Origin: Ascarosepion bandense
Taxonomy: Eukaryota; Mollusca; Cephalopoda; Sepiida; Sepiidae
Length of the DNA stretch: 64,000 nt
Direction of reading: 5' to 3'
NCBI GenBank assembly: GCA_037127315.1
Contig: JBBBDQ010000400.1
Location: 295,001-359,000 of the forward strand
Shown here one piece after another: positions 1 to 12,828 of this stretch. The position numbers and the translations under genes are program-made. How positions within the stretch are numbered: position 1 is the first letter of the stretch; every line of letters starts with the position of its first letter. The notes beneath the pieces were generated by a model. It was not told the DNA's origin and ran no database searches. It saw nothing but the letters and a program-made list of their open reading frames with translations.

Positions 1-1590
1 CTTCTTTTTTGTTATTTTAAATTCTTGCAAAATCTTCCGCTCCCCTATTCGGTCATTGATTGTCAAGGTATGTCAGATGTTATAAGGATTTCCCATAGGT
101 GACGCGGGTTCAAATCTTGCCGGTGGGTTCATATTTTTAAAACAAGTTTTATCGAATATTCAGGCCGGCAGATGTAAATAAATTAATTTACTGTTTAATT
201 AAATAAATAAAAACAGATCAGCTACTTAACTACAGTGGTCCATTAAAAATTAACGTTAAGTAATAAATTAAAAATATGTTGGATTAAGACATGAAAAATT
301 AATTCCTAAATAAATATATATATCCATGGATTTCTAAAGAATTAAGAGATTTTATTTTAATACGACTTTTATTATTAGTTCAAACGTTATTAGATACTCG
401 TATTTGAAATAGACGCCCCATTTATATTTTTACGGTAAACAATGTATATCTACGGCCTACGTATTCGAGAAATCTTGACAAAAAAAATACCGGAGTTCAC
501 ATTTAGTACTTATTTCTCGAATAAACGAGACGATACAATATACACACTGACACATTGAAAAGCTAAAATGGTACCTCTATTTCAAATACGAGTATCCATT
601 AACATTTGAAATTTATAAGTGGACACTGAGGTCAACACTGAGCGGTGGGGGTCTGCTTCAGACTTGAACGCAATTTTCAGATCATTTTAAATGATATGCA
701 TATTTGCATATCACTTTAAAAGGTTATGTTTTGTTACTGGAGACACGTGTTTGAGTAGACGTTCCGTTTATTTATTAAACAGTTTATTTATTTTCGTCTG
801 CCGGCCTGAATGTTCGAGAAATCTTATTAAAGAAAAATTTACGCATTCTGACTGGATTCGAAACTGCTTCGCTCAGGACAGAGGGAGCTAGGGTAATTTT
901 TTTTTTCTATAATAAGCGTTCTCGAATATTCAGGCCGGTAGACGAACACAAATAATGATATTGTTTAATAAATAAACTAAAAAACAGAACGTCTGTTCAA
1001 ATGCGAGTATCTACTAGAAGTAAGTGAAAAAAAAAAGTCTGCCCGATTAATTAAAATAAAATATTATAAAATCCACTAGAAAAAAATTGCATATATCGTA
1101 CACACGAAAATTCAGATGAAAATCAGGCGTTGATAGAAGACAAATATTTTCGATTTTCTAGTGGAGTGATTTCAAGACGTTGAAAGTGTTTGGCGAATCC
1201 GAGGGACCACTGGACAACATGAGAGGGTCAGAGTGACTGTAGTGTACAAGCCTACGTGTACGGATATCCCTGCTCTCTCTTATTAGACAATTTTAAGATG
1301 GAAGATATTTCTCTAGAAAACAAGCTTGTAACTGTACAGTTATTAACACTTACAATAAATATTTATTAAAAAAAGGATTCGTTCCTTTTTTATTTGTTTT
1401 GTTTTGTTTTTTCTTTGTCAATATTTTGAGTTTCACTCACAGCGGATTAATTACAGACACACAGACAGACTAGCAAAAACAATAGTCTTCTCTTATGGTG
1501 TCAGTGGTCGGTGTTCGAGTCTTGGAAAGATCGGGATATCGAATGCCGAATTTTTTTTCAGATAGTTTCCTTCACATGGATAAATAATTT
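1..1590. repeat. Upstream region with family D inverted-repeat element copies
   Basis: A motif of about 90 bp with core ATTCAGGCCGGCAGAC, followed by AT-rich sequence containing GTTTAATAAATAAAC and then a GTCT.CTCAAA.ACGAGTAT block, occurs at about 150-225 (+), 393-480 (-), 740-835 (-) and 918-1015 (+). A further copy is at 19860-19950 (+). The 740-835 and 918-1015 copies form an inverted repeat. Around 100-125 there is a B-box-like GGGTTCAAATC, perhaps a SINE remnant. I see no gene in this stretch. Confidence 0.6.
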
Positions 1591-1735
1591 AACACTATTT
1601 ACATTCTTCGGACTGTTGTGCTCATCTTTGTTAACATATTCACGACGTTTCGGCCGTTGTATATCCATGTCTTCTTCAGACGACTGGAATTTCGAACTGA
1701 AACATTTATTTCGTTCACCGGGCTACTAGAACAAT
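1591..1735 (-). repeat. Family C SINE, tail part
   Basis: This matches the 3' part of the tRNA-like repeat best preserved at 61051-61318. Shared blocks are a cGACGTTTCGGCCGTtg core, CTTCTTCAGacGACTGGAATTTCGAACTGAA, and a TTTCGTTCACCGGG block. The copy runs on the minus strand and lies head-to-head with the next copy. The A and B boxes are missing. Confidence 0.65.
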
Positions 1736-1878
1736 CTACTCCGAAATAAAGTGTTCACTTGGAAATTTCAATCACCTGAAGAAGGCTGTGGTGTGTAGCG
1801 GCCGAAATGTTGTGAATACGACAAAAAAAAAAAAGATGAGGACAAAAGTCCGAAAAATTAAATAATTACAATACCTCA
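1736..1878 (+). repeat. Family C SINE, tail part, inverted partner
   Basis: The plus-strand copy carries CACCTGAAGAAGGC, GCGGCCGAAATGTTGTGAAT and AAGATGAGGACAA blocks. It abuts the 1591-1735 copy, so the two together form a near-palindrome of about 290 bp. Confidence 0.65.
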
Positions 1879-2578
1879 TCTAAGAAATAAAGATTAATTA
1901 ATTATTTATGTGTAGCTTCGTAGTTAAATAATAAAAACACAAAACAAATTACTCGACTGTGTTCCCTGCCTGTTTATATGAGCGTGTGTGACACTGACGA
2001 AAATACAAGAAAATAATACGTATTGTATTGTGTGACAGAAATTTGTGTGCGTGTCTGTGCGTTGCGACAGAAGACATGTTTTTAAAAATCTTTAAATCAT
2101 TTTAAAAAATGTTTGAACAGAAACAAAAATGTCTCAAATTAAAATAATAATAATAATAATAATAATAATGACGTTTCGAAAAAATAAAAATATTAAAAAG
2201 GCACAACTTGCTTTTTAAATCCCTAAATTCTACCAACTGCTATTGTAACGATTAAAAAATAAATAAATAAATAAATAAAAGCCAGATATTGGTGGTGATA
2301 TAATTTTCTAAAGTTTACCTTTGTCCTGTAAAAATGTACCAGTAAGTAAAGTGGTGAATACAGGATAGAAAGACTGTATTGCGCCAATCTTCTAAATAGG
2401 GAGAGCATGCTTTTTTTTTTTCTTTTTTTTTTTTTAAATATCCGTTTTTTGTTCAGTGTAAAATTGTTTTCTGTTTTTACGGGAGTTTTCTCTTTTTTTT
2501 TATATGAGGAAATCACTGCATGTTTTTGTGTAGCGATGGGTCCTGAGACGAATAGACAATTTTTGCGGTCCTTGTCTA

Positions 2579-2626
<48 letters not shown>

Positions 2627-3649
2627 ATTATATATATTATATAATTGTGTGTGTCTCTGTGTGTGTGCTTGTGTGTGTTTGTACTTACTATTAACAATAA
2701 AAGAAAGAAATGCAATTGTGACTAGACAGAATCGAGGGCTTTATGCTCTGCTTGTCAATCATAGTACTGAGGGTTGGGACAATAAGTACTAAGCTCCGCC
2801 CTCTTCCATCAGTGCACTTACTAGGCTGTCAAGTGATAGACGTGCGGAGAACAGGCGTTCACACGAGGCCTAGTCGATTTCGTTTTTAAGAACCCAGGCT
2901 TCGGCTTGAAAGTACAACCTGAAACAAACACAAAGAATAAATAAAAAATCTCTTTCCTCAAATACAAGTGGATCGATTAATTGATAAAGATCGTACGTGT
3001 CACGGATTATTGGTGTTTGCAATTTTTTTTGTTTAATCTTTTTTTAAGGCTTCCAAAGAAACAAACACACGGGCATATTGCACGACGAACTGGACTGTGA
3101 TAAAGAAAAAAGTTGTCAGTTTGTTTTTAAACACGTTTTACCCTGTTTAAAATGAAAAACTAAAATAGATTTCAAATGATAACAAAGACTTATGTATGTA
3201 TTTTGATCTAGAAAAAAATATCGAAATTAAAAATTAAAAATGTTCTCCCCAACGCACCAAATACAAAATATTTTGTAAGAAATGAATCTTTTTTAATACA
3301 AGTAAAATTTTAAAATATGTAAAAAACAGATTAAAAAAAATAAAAATATATTTTTTTAGGACCTAAGTTTATTTTTTTATTTTTTATTTTAAATGAGGTA
3401 ATTTAATCTGTTTAATTATTAAACAATTGGCGTGATGATTTAACACTTAAAAGTTTTTTTGTTTGTAACTAGATTTCAAAAAATTACCTCCAAAACAAAC
3501 AATTTAAAAACAATTTTTAAGAGACGATAAAATCACAAGGTTTCAAAAATCAAATTACCTTTTTTATAAAACTTTAAGTTTACTTACTTACCTTTTTTTT
3601 TTTTAGCAAACAACGTTAATCAAGCACTTTATAAAGCGTGAACTAACTC

Positions 3650-3681
<32 letters not shown>

Positions 3682-4775
3682 TCTCAGAAAACAGGCATTG
3701 ACGAAGAAAATAAGGAAAAACTCAAGATGAAAGAGAAAAATGAACGAAGACTCCATGCATAAAATTCATGTTTTGAATACTACATAATCGACTCTGCTAG
3801 AGCTAATTTTTCATTACTACGACTACTACTATTACTATTACTACTACTACTACAAGTGCTGCTGCTGCTACAACGACGATGATTCTTGTTTCTCTCTCTC
3901 CAGTCAGCTCGGGTCTTAGGAGCTTTTATTGAGCAGAAAAGCTAGTGGAAATATACACACGCACGTACTAACAGAAAAATCTCTCTTGTCTCTGTATATT
4001 ACACGCTAGGGTTAAAAAAAAGAACATGGAGCGAACCTGCATTAATTCCCCCACCCACAAAGAAAACACACATTTAACAACTAATGAACATGTTTTTTGT
4101 TTATTAGTTTAACTAAACCCTCCTTTTTTTCCCCTCTAGTCACCAGCTTTATTTTTAAAACCAATCTGTACCCTGTTCCAGAAAGCGAACTTTTCTGGGG
4201 TGATTTTTTTTTTCTTTTTTTCTTAAATTTTATTTTGATTTTTACCAGAGTGTTCTTACCGACGTTGGAGTATTAAACCGAAAAAAAAAAAAAATTACAC
4301 TTTTACCAAATAATGGATACCCACAAATTTATTTGGGGTGTAAAAAGAGTACCAACAATCTGGATTTAAAAAGTTATTTAATTTCGTTTCACTACCGTGA
4401 GTACAATATTGTTTTTTGCTTTTAATTTAAAAAAAAAAATCTTCTGGATTTATAAAAAAAAAAAAAATTACAACAATAAATGTTGTTCAAATTCTTCCAA
4501 AACTTACGGAAAATAAAAAAAAAAAAACATTTATTTTTATCACTCACAACCATAGACGAACAAGTCTATACTTTTCTCCCGTGCATGGTGGACACGGATT
4601 TTCTATCTAACTCTACCCAGAGGATTTAAACCACCTACTGGAACGGGGTGGAAATACCTACTACACGTCAGGTGTGTAACAGCTAACCGACCAGGCAAGC
4701 TTTTTTCCTTTATTTATTATTACTATTTTATTTCTTTTTATTCCAAAACATTTTAAAAAGCCCCTCAGATCTTCC
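1879..4775. other. Upstream non-coding stretch with microsatellites
   Basis: It holds (TAA)n at 2143-2169, (AC)n at 2581-2625 followed by a GT-rich tract to 2685, (AT)n at 3653-3679, and an ACT/GCT trinucleotide tract at about 3810-3872. Positions 2720-2920 are less AT-rich, have a CTCCGCCCTC GC-box-like motif near 2796, and could be a promoter or 5' UTR exon of the cadherin gene, but nothing decides this. The rest is poly(A)/poly(T)-rich sequence in which I see no gene. Confidence 0.5.
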
Positions 4776-4800
4776 ATTGTAACTTTCATTTTGTTTCAGT
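4776..4800 (+). promoter_or_regulatory. Candidate splice acceptor at the 5' end of the FAT4 exon
   Basis: A pyrimidine-rich tract ending in TTTTGTTTCAG (AG at 4798-4799) follows a branch-like TGTAAC. If used, the exon would begin at 4800 and carry about 268 nt of 5' UTR before the ATG at 5068. That UTR would hold several upstream ATGs, which weakens the case. RNA evidence is needed to choose between this and a transcription start nearer the ATG. Confidence 0.4.
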
Positions 4801-5067
4801 CACTAGTCGTTATTAAACAGTAAACACTGTACATGTTTTATAACAAGATGGTATTATTACTGTCTTTTACAATGTATATCTCGACTTTATACAACACAGA
4901 CGAGAGACATTATTAAATGTGTCTAGCTCCGTGGAGAGTTTTATTATTATTAATAATAATAATAAAGTCTTTGTGATACTCAGGTATGCCTAACTCGACT
5001 ACTCGTGTAGTTGTTGCTAGTATTATCCTAAAAGTAGTACACGAGAAACTGTTCTAAGTATATCGAA

Positions 5068-8000
5068 ATGACTACAAGACCAGGCCGGAAAAGGTCCCTT
5101 TTAAAGGGTTCGCTTCCAAATAGGGTAATGTACCATGTGATAATCATATCTTTGATACAATTCTTGGTAACGTTCGCTCAAGGCCAGGGTCCCGGAACCC
5201 TTAACGACCAAGGTTTAGGAGAATCGTATCATTTTTACGTTGACGAAAACGTACCCATAGGTAAACGGGTCGGGAAAATCTCTGTTGAACCAGGCACTAC
5301 AGTTCAGGTTAGTAGTCTGGCTTCATCTCCAGACCATGTGTATTTCAAACTCGACTCTCACACCGGAGTCCTTACAACGGCCAAACCGCTAAACCGGGAA
5401 ATCCTCGTAACTCCTACCCGGGCTATAAATATTGTTATCCTCACGGTCCCGCCGTCTCTGCCTATCGAAATGAAGATAACAGTAAAAGATGTCAACGATA
5501 ACAATCCAAAATTCCCAAAATCTAGCTACGCAGTAAGCTTCAAAGAGGAATCCGACGCGAAAAATAAGCAGACGATTCCGAAGGCTGTAGATTCCGACGA
5601 AGGCAAGAACAGTCTGATTACTAATTATTCGATCGTGTCTGGAAACGAAGAAGGGAAATTTGCTCTCATCCAAGAGCCCCCTTTTCCGGCCACACCCAGG
5701 ATTCTCTATCTCCAGAATATCGTAAAGTTAAACCGCGAAGAAACCGAATTCTACCAGCTCAATATTTCTGCAACCGACCATGGTAGCCCAGCGCTGAAAG
5801 GTTACCTGACGGTGAATATAACCGTAGCCGATATAAACGACAACTACCCCACGTTTCATATGAGTGTTTATGAGGCTAATGTCAACGAAACGGCTCCGCC
5901 AGGAACGACGGTCATTAAGGTGGAAGCTTCCGACCTTGACCGCGGTCGAAATCGGGATATCACCTACTCGATGGAAAATAACCGTGATGCTGACCAATTC
6001 GAGATTCACCCTTATACAGGAGTCGTGACCACAACGAAAAAACTGAAATGCCAACAAAACAAAGAAAAAAGCTGTTTTATTACACTGTTGGCTACAGATA
6101 ACGGCCCTGAACACCTGACCGGACGGGCCTATCTGAATATCCATATTATAGACCAGAACGATCACGCGCCGGTTATCAAATTCCAGCATTTGCCGGAAAG
6201 CGGCAAAGATTATTCGACGGTCAATGAAAACGCCAAAAATGGGACCTTCGTGACTATAATTACAGTCAATGACCTAGACGACGGGTTGAATGGTAAAGTG
6301 TCTCTTGCTATCATTGACGGTAATCAATTGGGGCATTTCAAGCTGAATACTCTCCACAGTGTGAGTGTCTTAGAGGTAGTCGACAATCTTGACCGCGAAA
6401 AGGTTCATGTCTACAACTTGACCCTCAAAGCGGTCGACATGGGGACTCCACCTCTCAGTTCCACGGCTCATCTGGTCATTTACGTCAACGACATCAACGA
6501 CCATCCGCCGCAGTTTGACCAAGCGAAATATTTTGCTGTACTCAGCGAAAAGACCCCGGTCGGGAGCTTCGTTACAGCGGTCAAGGCGAGAGACTCTGAT
6601 TTTGGAATGAATTCTCAGATCACGTATAAGATTGTAAACGGGAACGAGCTTGGCTGGTTTCACATCAACAGCCGAACTGGGCTCGTTACAACCATTGCCT
6701 CGCTTGATTACGAAATGAGTCCAGTGATCATTTTGAATATATCCGCACAGGACGGCGGTTTTCAACCTTACAAGGAATTCACAACCCTTAACGTGACCCT
6801 GCACGACATAAATGACATGCCGCCGACATTCAAGAAAAAAGTGTACGATATCAAAATGGACGAAGGATTATCGCCCGGAAGTAAGATTATCCAGCTTCAG
6901 GCGGAAGACAATGATCTAGGATTAAATGGAACTTTGCGGTATATGTTACACTCGGACGTCGACGAGATATATAAAAACTGTTTCCATTTAAATACAACTT
7001 CTGGATTGCTCACCGCGGCTAAACAACTGGACCGGGAAGAAAACGAGGTGTACACAATCAAAGTGCTGGCTTACGATATAGGAATTTCTCCTCTGACTTC
7101 TACGGCCACTGTTAGCCTAACGCTTAACGATATCAACGACAACAGGCCAGTATTCTACCCGAGCAAGTACTACCCGAAAATATATGCTAATCACGAAGCG
7201 GATAAAACAATTATGAAAGTTACAGCAACAGATCGAGACGCTGGCAAGAATGGGAAAGTGACCTATCAGCTCACTGGAGGAGATGTTGCCAATTTCCGAA
7301 TTGATCCCGACAGTGGACTAGTCTCAGTGGTCGGACGCCTTGATCCTTCTATCCAGGCTCACTACAGATTGACCATTTCTGGACAAGACGGGGGCGGGAA
7401 AACAACCCAGAACACTGCGACAGCGATGATAACCGTTCTGACCACGAACGACCTGCTCCCTTATTTTTTAGGACTTCCCTACTCCTTCAGCGTAACTGAA
7501 GACAAAGATATGAACCTGAGCATCGGCAGAGTAATCGGTCACGTACGAGTACAGATCAAGGACCCTACAGCTAACATAACCCTTTCTATTATTGATGGAG
7601 ACCCAAACGGGGATTTTAGTATTGATCCCTATCGGGGAAACATCCGAATAGCAAAGAAGATCGATCGAGAAACCAAGTCTTCTTACACGCTTCGGATTTT
7701 GGCATCCAGCAACGGCAGATACACAGAGGCGGACGCCCGTATTAAGGTTCTGGACAGAAATGACAACCGACCCATATTTGAGACTGGCATCGTCGATATA
7801 AACTTAATGGAAAATTGGGCAATCGGAAAAGAAATCTACCAGGCTTCAGCGGAGGACCTCGACGACGGTATAAATGCCAGGGTTACTTATTCGCTTCGGG
7901 TGAATACCTCCCATCCGTTTATGATCACACACTCAGGGATGATATATCTGAGTCAACCGCTGGACAAATTTCCGAAAAAGCTTTACGAACTGACCGTCAT

Positions 8001-10305
8001 CGCTCTCGACTCCGGAACGCCACAGTTATCATCATCTCAAACGGTTAGACTTCACATCCAAGATGTCAATGATCACACACCGGTTTTTGCCAGCATTACA
8101 AACTCCATTTCTTTGAAGGAATCCCGACCAATCAACGATCGCTTTTTTCTCTTGTCTGCCACCGATGCTGACGAAGGACAAAACAAAGAGATTAGCTATA
8201 GAATCATTCGTGGTAGTGAAGATGGAAAATTTTCCATATTCCCTGATGGGAATTTGTATATTGCATCAGAACTGGATCGAGAAACTAAGGATTTTTACCA
8301 CTTGACAATTGTAGCCGAGGATCAAGGAATCCCTTCAAGAAGTTCCTCGGCTAATATTTCTATTCAGATCCTCGATGCCAATGACAACGCTCCGGTATTT
8401 AGCAACCAATCCTACACGATGTACATTAAGGAGAATGAGGCACCCGGGAAATATATAGGGACAGTACACGCCACAGATGTAGATATTGGCCGAAACTCTG
8501 AACTTTTTTATTACCTTGATGGCGAGGAAGATAATTTTGCGATCGATTCCAGAAATGGTCAAATAAAATCCCGGAAATCTTTCGACCGCGAAGAACTGAT
8601 AAAAACGGGAAATGATTTCTACACGTTTAAGGTTATAGTTAAGGATAACGGAATCGTGCCGTTACAGAGTCAAACGAAAGTAAAAGTAATCGTGAAAGAC
8701 ATTAACGACAATGCTCCTCAATTCACCAAACCTTTGTACAAGGCCGCGATCTCCGAAAACGCTGCGGCTAACACAACCGTCACCAAGGTCAGCGCTACCG
8801 ATGCCGACACAAACGAGAATCAATTTGTTACATACAGTATTGTCGGCGGTAACATTGGGGATATGTTTTCCATAAACAGTGAGACCGGGCAAATCATCTT
8901 GATGTCAACCCTGGATCGAGAACAGATCGACCATTACAAACTGAAAATACTGGCTTACGACGCCGGCACGGACGTCCAGCTCAATTCTACTGCAGAAGTG
9001 CTAATAAGGGTACTTGATTCCAATGACAACTCTCCGGCTTTCCTTTCCCCTCCAATGTCTATCGAACTGATGGAAACGGTGATTCCCGGTTCTTTGATAT
9101 CGCAATTCCATGCCAGCGATGAGGATCTTGGAAACAATGCCCTCCTGACGTTCTCCATTGTGGACGGTAACATCAACGACACCTTTCACGTTGACGGTAA
9201 GTCAGGTAAAATTTATCTGATGCAGAAACTGGACTACGAAGTGAAAAAAGTTTATCATCTAAACATTTCTGTATCCGACTACGGAGTCCCGCATCTCGTA
9301 GCTTACCAAAGGTTCATCGTCTATGTACATGACGACAACGACAACAGCCCAACATTCCCAGAGGAACCGGTGACCTTCACAATTAACGAAGGCACCCCGA
9401 TTTCCACGGTTATAGGTACCGTGCAAGCCGAAGATCCAGACACCGGTATAAATGGAGAGGTCCGCTATCGGATCGCCTCACAATCTCCACCCGGCATCCA
9501 CTTTAGGATTGTCAACTCCGGAGACATCCTTGTCAACAAAGAGGTGGATCGGGAGGAGACGCGATATTTTAGCCTCATCGTGGTGGCCACCGACAACGCC
9601 AATCCGACCTCGGCTCAGAGATCTTCGGAGAAAACGGTCAAGATCGTGATCCGGGACGTCAATGACAACGCCCCGAAAATTGTATCGCCCGACACTTTTG
9701 TGATTCCGGCCAATTCAGTGGTCGGGACGGAAGTTGGTCGCGTGGAGGCAATAGACTTAGATTCCGGTGAAAACGGACACATCTCTTACAGACTCCTCTC
9801 CGGCGACATTGATTCTTTCCAGATGTCGAGCTCATCAGGAGTATTAAAACTAAGGGCGAGTCTACCAGCAGAAAAACCGATACTGACCTTAAACATCCGA
9901 GTTTCCGATGCTGGTTTTGCTGACCGGTATGGACGTAAGGCGACCACTACAAAGGTGACGGTCATCGCGTCGACGGACTTCTCCAGAGGACCGAGATTTA
10001 CAAAAACCGTATATTCGAAATCCCTTTCGGAGGATGTTCGGATCGGAACTGAAGTTCTCAAGGTTCAAGCCCAACCCGAAAGTCGTGGAGCAATCTTGGA
10101 GTATTACATAACTCGTGTTAGCACCAACAGAAAGGAAAACCCCAACGGTGCTTTGATGACGATGTATTTTTCTTTGGATAAGGATTCTGGTCAGCTGACC
10201 ACAAACGATTCGTTGGACAGAGATTTGGGATTTACTATAATCAGCATTGAAATTTGTGCCGTGGAAAGACTCGATTCTACGCGTGTGGCTGTTGGAAAAA
10301 CTAAG
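5068..10305 (+). CDS. FAT4: FAT4/Fat-like giant protocadherin, first coding exon (partial gene)
   Basis: One uninterrupted exon of 1746 codons. Start: ATG at 5068 with an in-frame TAG at 5035-5037. Residues 21-40 form a hydrophobic signal peptide (MYHVIIISLIQFLVTFAQGQ); Met21 is a possible alternative start. About 15 complete cadherin repeats of 102-114 residues follow, with linker motifs near residues 141 (DVNDN), 255, 362 (DQNDH), 475 (DINDH), 580 (DINDM), 688, 794 (degenerate), 896, 999, 1103, 1211, 1317, 1422 and 1530. The EC15 linker near 1636 lacks DxNDN. EC16 is cut before its linker. LDRE-type motifs occur in most repeats, and many N-glycosylation sequons are present. Assignment to FAT4 rather than Dachsous or CDH23 rests on local signatures I recognise: LGWFHI in EC5, MENW at the start of EC9, IFPDG.LYI in EC10, and the missing linker motif after EC15. 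The family acts at the plasma membrane in Fat-Dachsous planar polarity and Hippo signalling. The membrane-proximal ECs, EGF/laminin G domains, transmembrane and cytoplasmic parts lie beyond the window. Confidence 0.9.
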
Positions 10306-10311
10306 GTAAGT
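10303..10311 (+). promoter_or_regulatory. Splice donor ending the FAT4 exon
   Basis: The sequence AAG|GTAAGT fits the consensus 5' splice site. The cut after 10305 leaves the coding phase at 0 (5238 nt = 1746 codons). The open frame runs only six more codons (VSFYFL) before TGA at 10324-10326. Cadherin homology stops at the donor, midway through EC16, so this is the exon end rather than a truncated protein. Confidence 0.92.
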
Positions 10312-10750
10312 TTCTATTTTCTGTGATTCTAAATAACGCCTTAAAAACATTTTTTGTCTGATGTTAGATTTATGCAGTGTATGTTCAAAGTCGACAAAAG
10401 TTGGGCCAAGTATAAAATATCATGAAAGGTTTAAAAAAACAAAAAAAAACAAAACTTGTACATATGCCTCGTGTATCGATACAATCATTCTTATCTGAGT
10501 TTTGTAAAGGGAAAAATTACGGAACTCTGAGTCGACCGCTGATAATTATCGTGATCTTTCTATATTTTTATATATAATAATTAAACTTGATACTGAGCAC
10601 ATTATTGTCAGAAAACCTGCTGGCCTTGACATGCATTGAATTATTTACTTTTGCTAATACCAGTAAGTGTTGTTATTATAATCATTCATTAGTATTAATT
10701 AGTACATACGAAAAACAAACACATACAGGCCTCTTTCTCACTCTGCCTGC

Positions 10751-11100
10751 ATCTATCTCCATCATGTCTCTCTCTCTATCTCTCCATCATGTCTCTCTCT
10801 CTCTATCTCTCCATCATGTCTCTCTCTCTCTATCTCTCCATCATGTCTCTCTCTCTCTCTCTATCTCTCCATCATGTCTCTCTCTCTCTCTCTATCTCTC
10901 CATCATGTCTCTCTCTCTCTCTATCTCTCCATCATGTCTCTCTCTCTATCTATCTCTCCATCATGTCTCTCTCTCTCTCTATCTCTCCATCATGTCTCTC
11001 TCTCTATCTCTCCATCATGTCTCTCTCTCTCTATCTATCTCTCCATCATGTCTCTCTCTCTATCTATCTCTCCATCATGTCTCTTTGTCTCTCTCTATGA
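10751..11100. repeat. Pyrimidine minisatellite, about 12 units of 24-32 bp
   Basis: Twelve occurrences of CCATCATGTCTCTCTCT are separated by (TC)n/TATC tracts of varying length. Three frames stay open across it, giving artefactual Leu/Ser/His-rich ORFs. It lies about 450 bp inside the first intron. Confidence 0.9.
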
Positions 11101-12015
11101 CCCTATCTCTGCATCTCTCTCTATTTGTGTGAGTGTGTGTGTTTTTTTTTTTTTCCTTTTATTAAAATGCAATATCAGTAATTCAAATATGACTCATTCA
11201 GATACTGGTTAAATGATTTTAAATAAACGCACAAACATTTAAATTTTCATACAAAATTTCCTCCAACAAAATCACTTTTCATTAGTCCGATATAGATCGT
11301 GTGTGTGTGTGTGTGTGTTTTCATGCTTGTTTTTGTTTTGTTTTCAATCTTGAGGTTGGATATTAGCAAAGACCCACGATGTAAATGAAAATGTTTAGCC
11401 TTCTAATCGAAAATGCTAATTCATTTCCTTCTCAAAGCAAAGTAAACTTGTTACCACTCCCTCGGGATTACCGGTGATTGCACACTACAGATTTTTACCC
11501 TCTACTAAAATTAATTTATCTTCGTCTGACAAAAATTCTTCCACTTTTCAATTTGCCTGTGTATTTCGACCTCTGATTTCTCTTTCTGTTACTTCTTTGG
11601 GTGAAGCATTACATGACAAATACAGTTGAATTATTCAATAAGTACCAATAAGTATTCAATAAGTACCTGGTCGAAGATTTGTCTTTCTTCAAATTTCTTT
11701 ACTTGCCTCTCTAACGTTATCTGTCTTGCTCTTTTCATTTCAACCAAACGTATAGTCCATTCACAAAACCTTACTTTTATATTGACCATGGTCTCACCCG
11801 TTAGCAATTGACGTTGCACTTAAACTTGATTGTAGATATCAAGGAAGCAAGTATAGAGAAAGGTGTTCCACAGGCGGGAAGTGCGAGAAAAGAAACTGAT
11901 GGAGTAGAAGTGGCAGTTACATTTGACTATTTTGACGGTAAAAGGGTGGGACTTAGTTATTAATATAGTAGCACGGTCAAATTCATGTGTTCGGGGGCAC
12001 TAGAGAAAGCAGCTT

Positions 12016-12018
<3 letters not shown>
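11101..12018. other. Intron sequence without recognised genes
   Basis: It contains a (GT)n tract at 11297-11318 and otherwise unremarkable AT-rich DNA. Short open frames on both strands around 11626-11819 overlap each other and show no domain, so I do not call a gene. Confidence 0.5.

Positions 12019-12066
<48 letters not shown>
12019..12066. repeat. (AT)n microsatellite
   Basis: A pure AT dinucleotide run of about 48 bp. A shorter run lies at 12409-12434. Many such runs punctuate the intron, often at the edges of or inside mobile elements. Confidence 0.95.
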
Positions 12067-12070
<4 letters not shown>

Positions 12071-12407
12071 ATGATAATAAAACCGACTCTGTCCGTATTC
12101 TACTCTTAAAATATTACACAAGAATCTTTTAAAGACTATAAATAAGCAACAGAATCTAACTCCGTTACCGTCCTCGGCTATAGAGCTTTGGACAAAGAGG
12201 GGACAAAAAAAGAAAACTGCGTAGGACCGACAATGCATACGGTTCTTCACAGTAAAGAAAAAAACCCTCTAACGGAACGAACCACCAGGAAAGAAAAGTG
12301 CTCGATACCAACTAACCAAAAGTGTTAACCAAAAGGCAGTTACGCAGAGCAAAAACACACGTTGTGCGAAACCGCGGTAGGTCTTGGCGATCTTGCGATT
12401 TTTTTCG

Positions 12408-12438
<31 letters not shown>

Positions 12439-12532
12439 CCCAACTATGAAATCGTATACCAAACTGGTATCTCTTGCCTTGCAAACTGGAAGAGGTCAAC
12501 ACACGAAAAAAATCGTAAAAATAAATCGTTTT

Positions 12533-12828
12533 CACTCAGTTAAAGTGTCATATGTGATGCACGCTTGGACGATCATGTCTTTCGATCCATGACTGACTAG
12601 GTAAAAGATTTTCCCGCAGTAGATTGTCATTTCTTTCTGCGTGAGACTGGTTGGCAACCAAAGTCATAGAACTCAATCTGTCCTGCTATTTAACCCGTAA
12701 CTAGAGGGAGAAGAGATAGGTTAACATATTTTCATGTGCGTAAGTGAATGCATCTTATTTACCTGGAATACGAACTCTGCTCACCGATTTCTCCTTCCGA
12801 GCCGATATCCATTGCACCACAACGCACG
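12533..12828 (-). repeat. Family A tRNA-derived SINE
   Basis: On the minus strand it reads a tRNA-like head (A-box-like TGGTGCAATGG, B-box-like region), the common body (AATACCCTTGGG-like, GGGTTAAAT and ACAGATTGGGTTCTATAG-like blocks), and the terminal hairpin region ending near CACTTTAACTGAG. It is diverged: the hairpin stem is damaged (CATGGATCGAAAGACATG). Confidence 0.8.

Noticed and set aside
5389..10350. Minus-strand and +2/+3 frame ORFs within the cadherin exon
   Set aside because: Shadows of the long coding frame, with no domain of their own.
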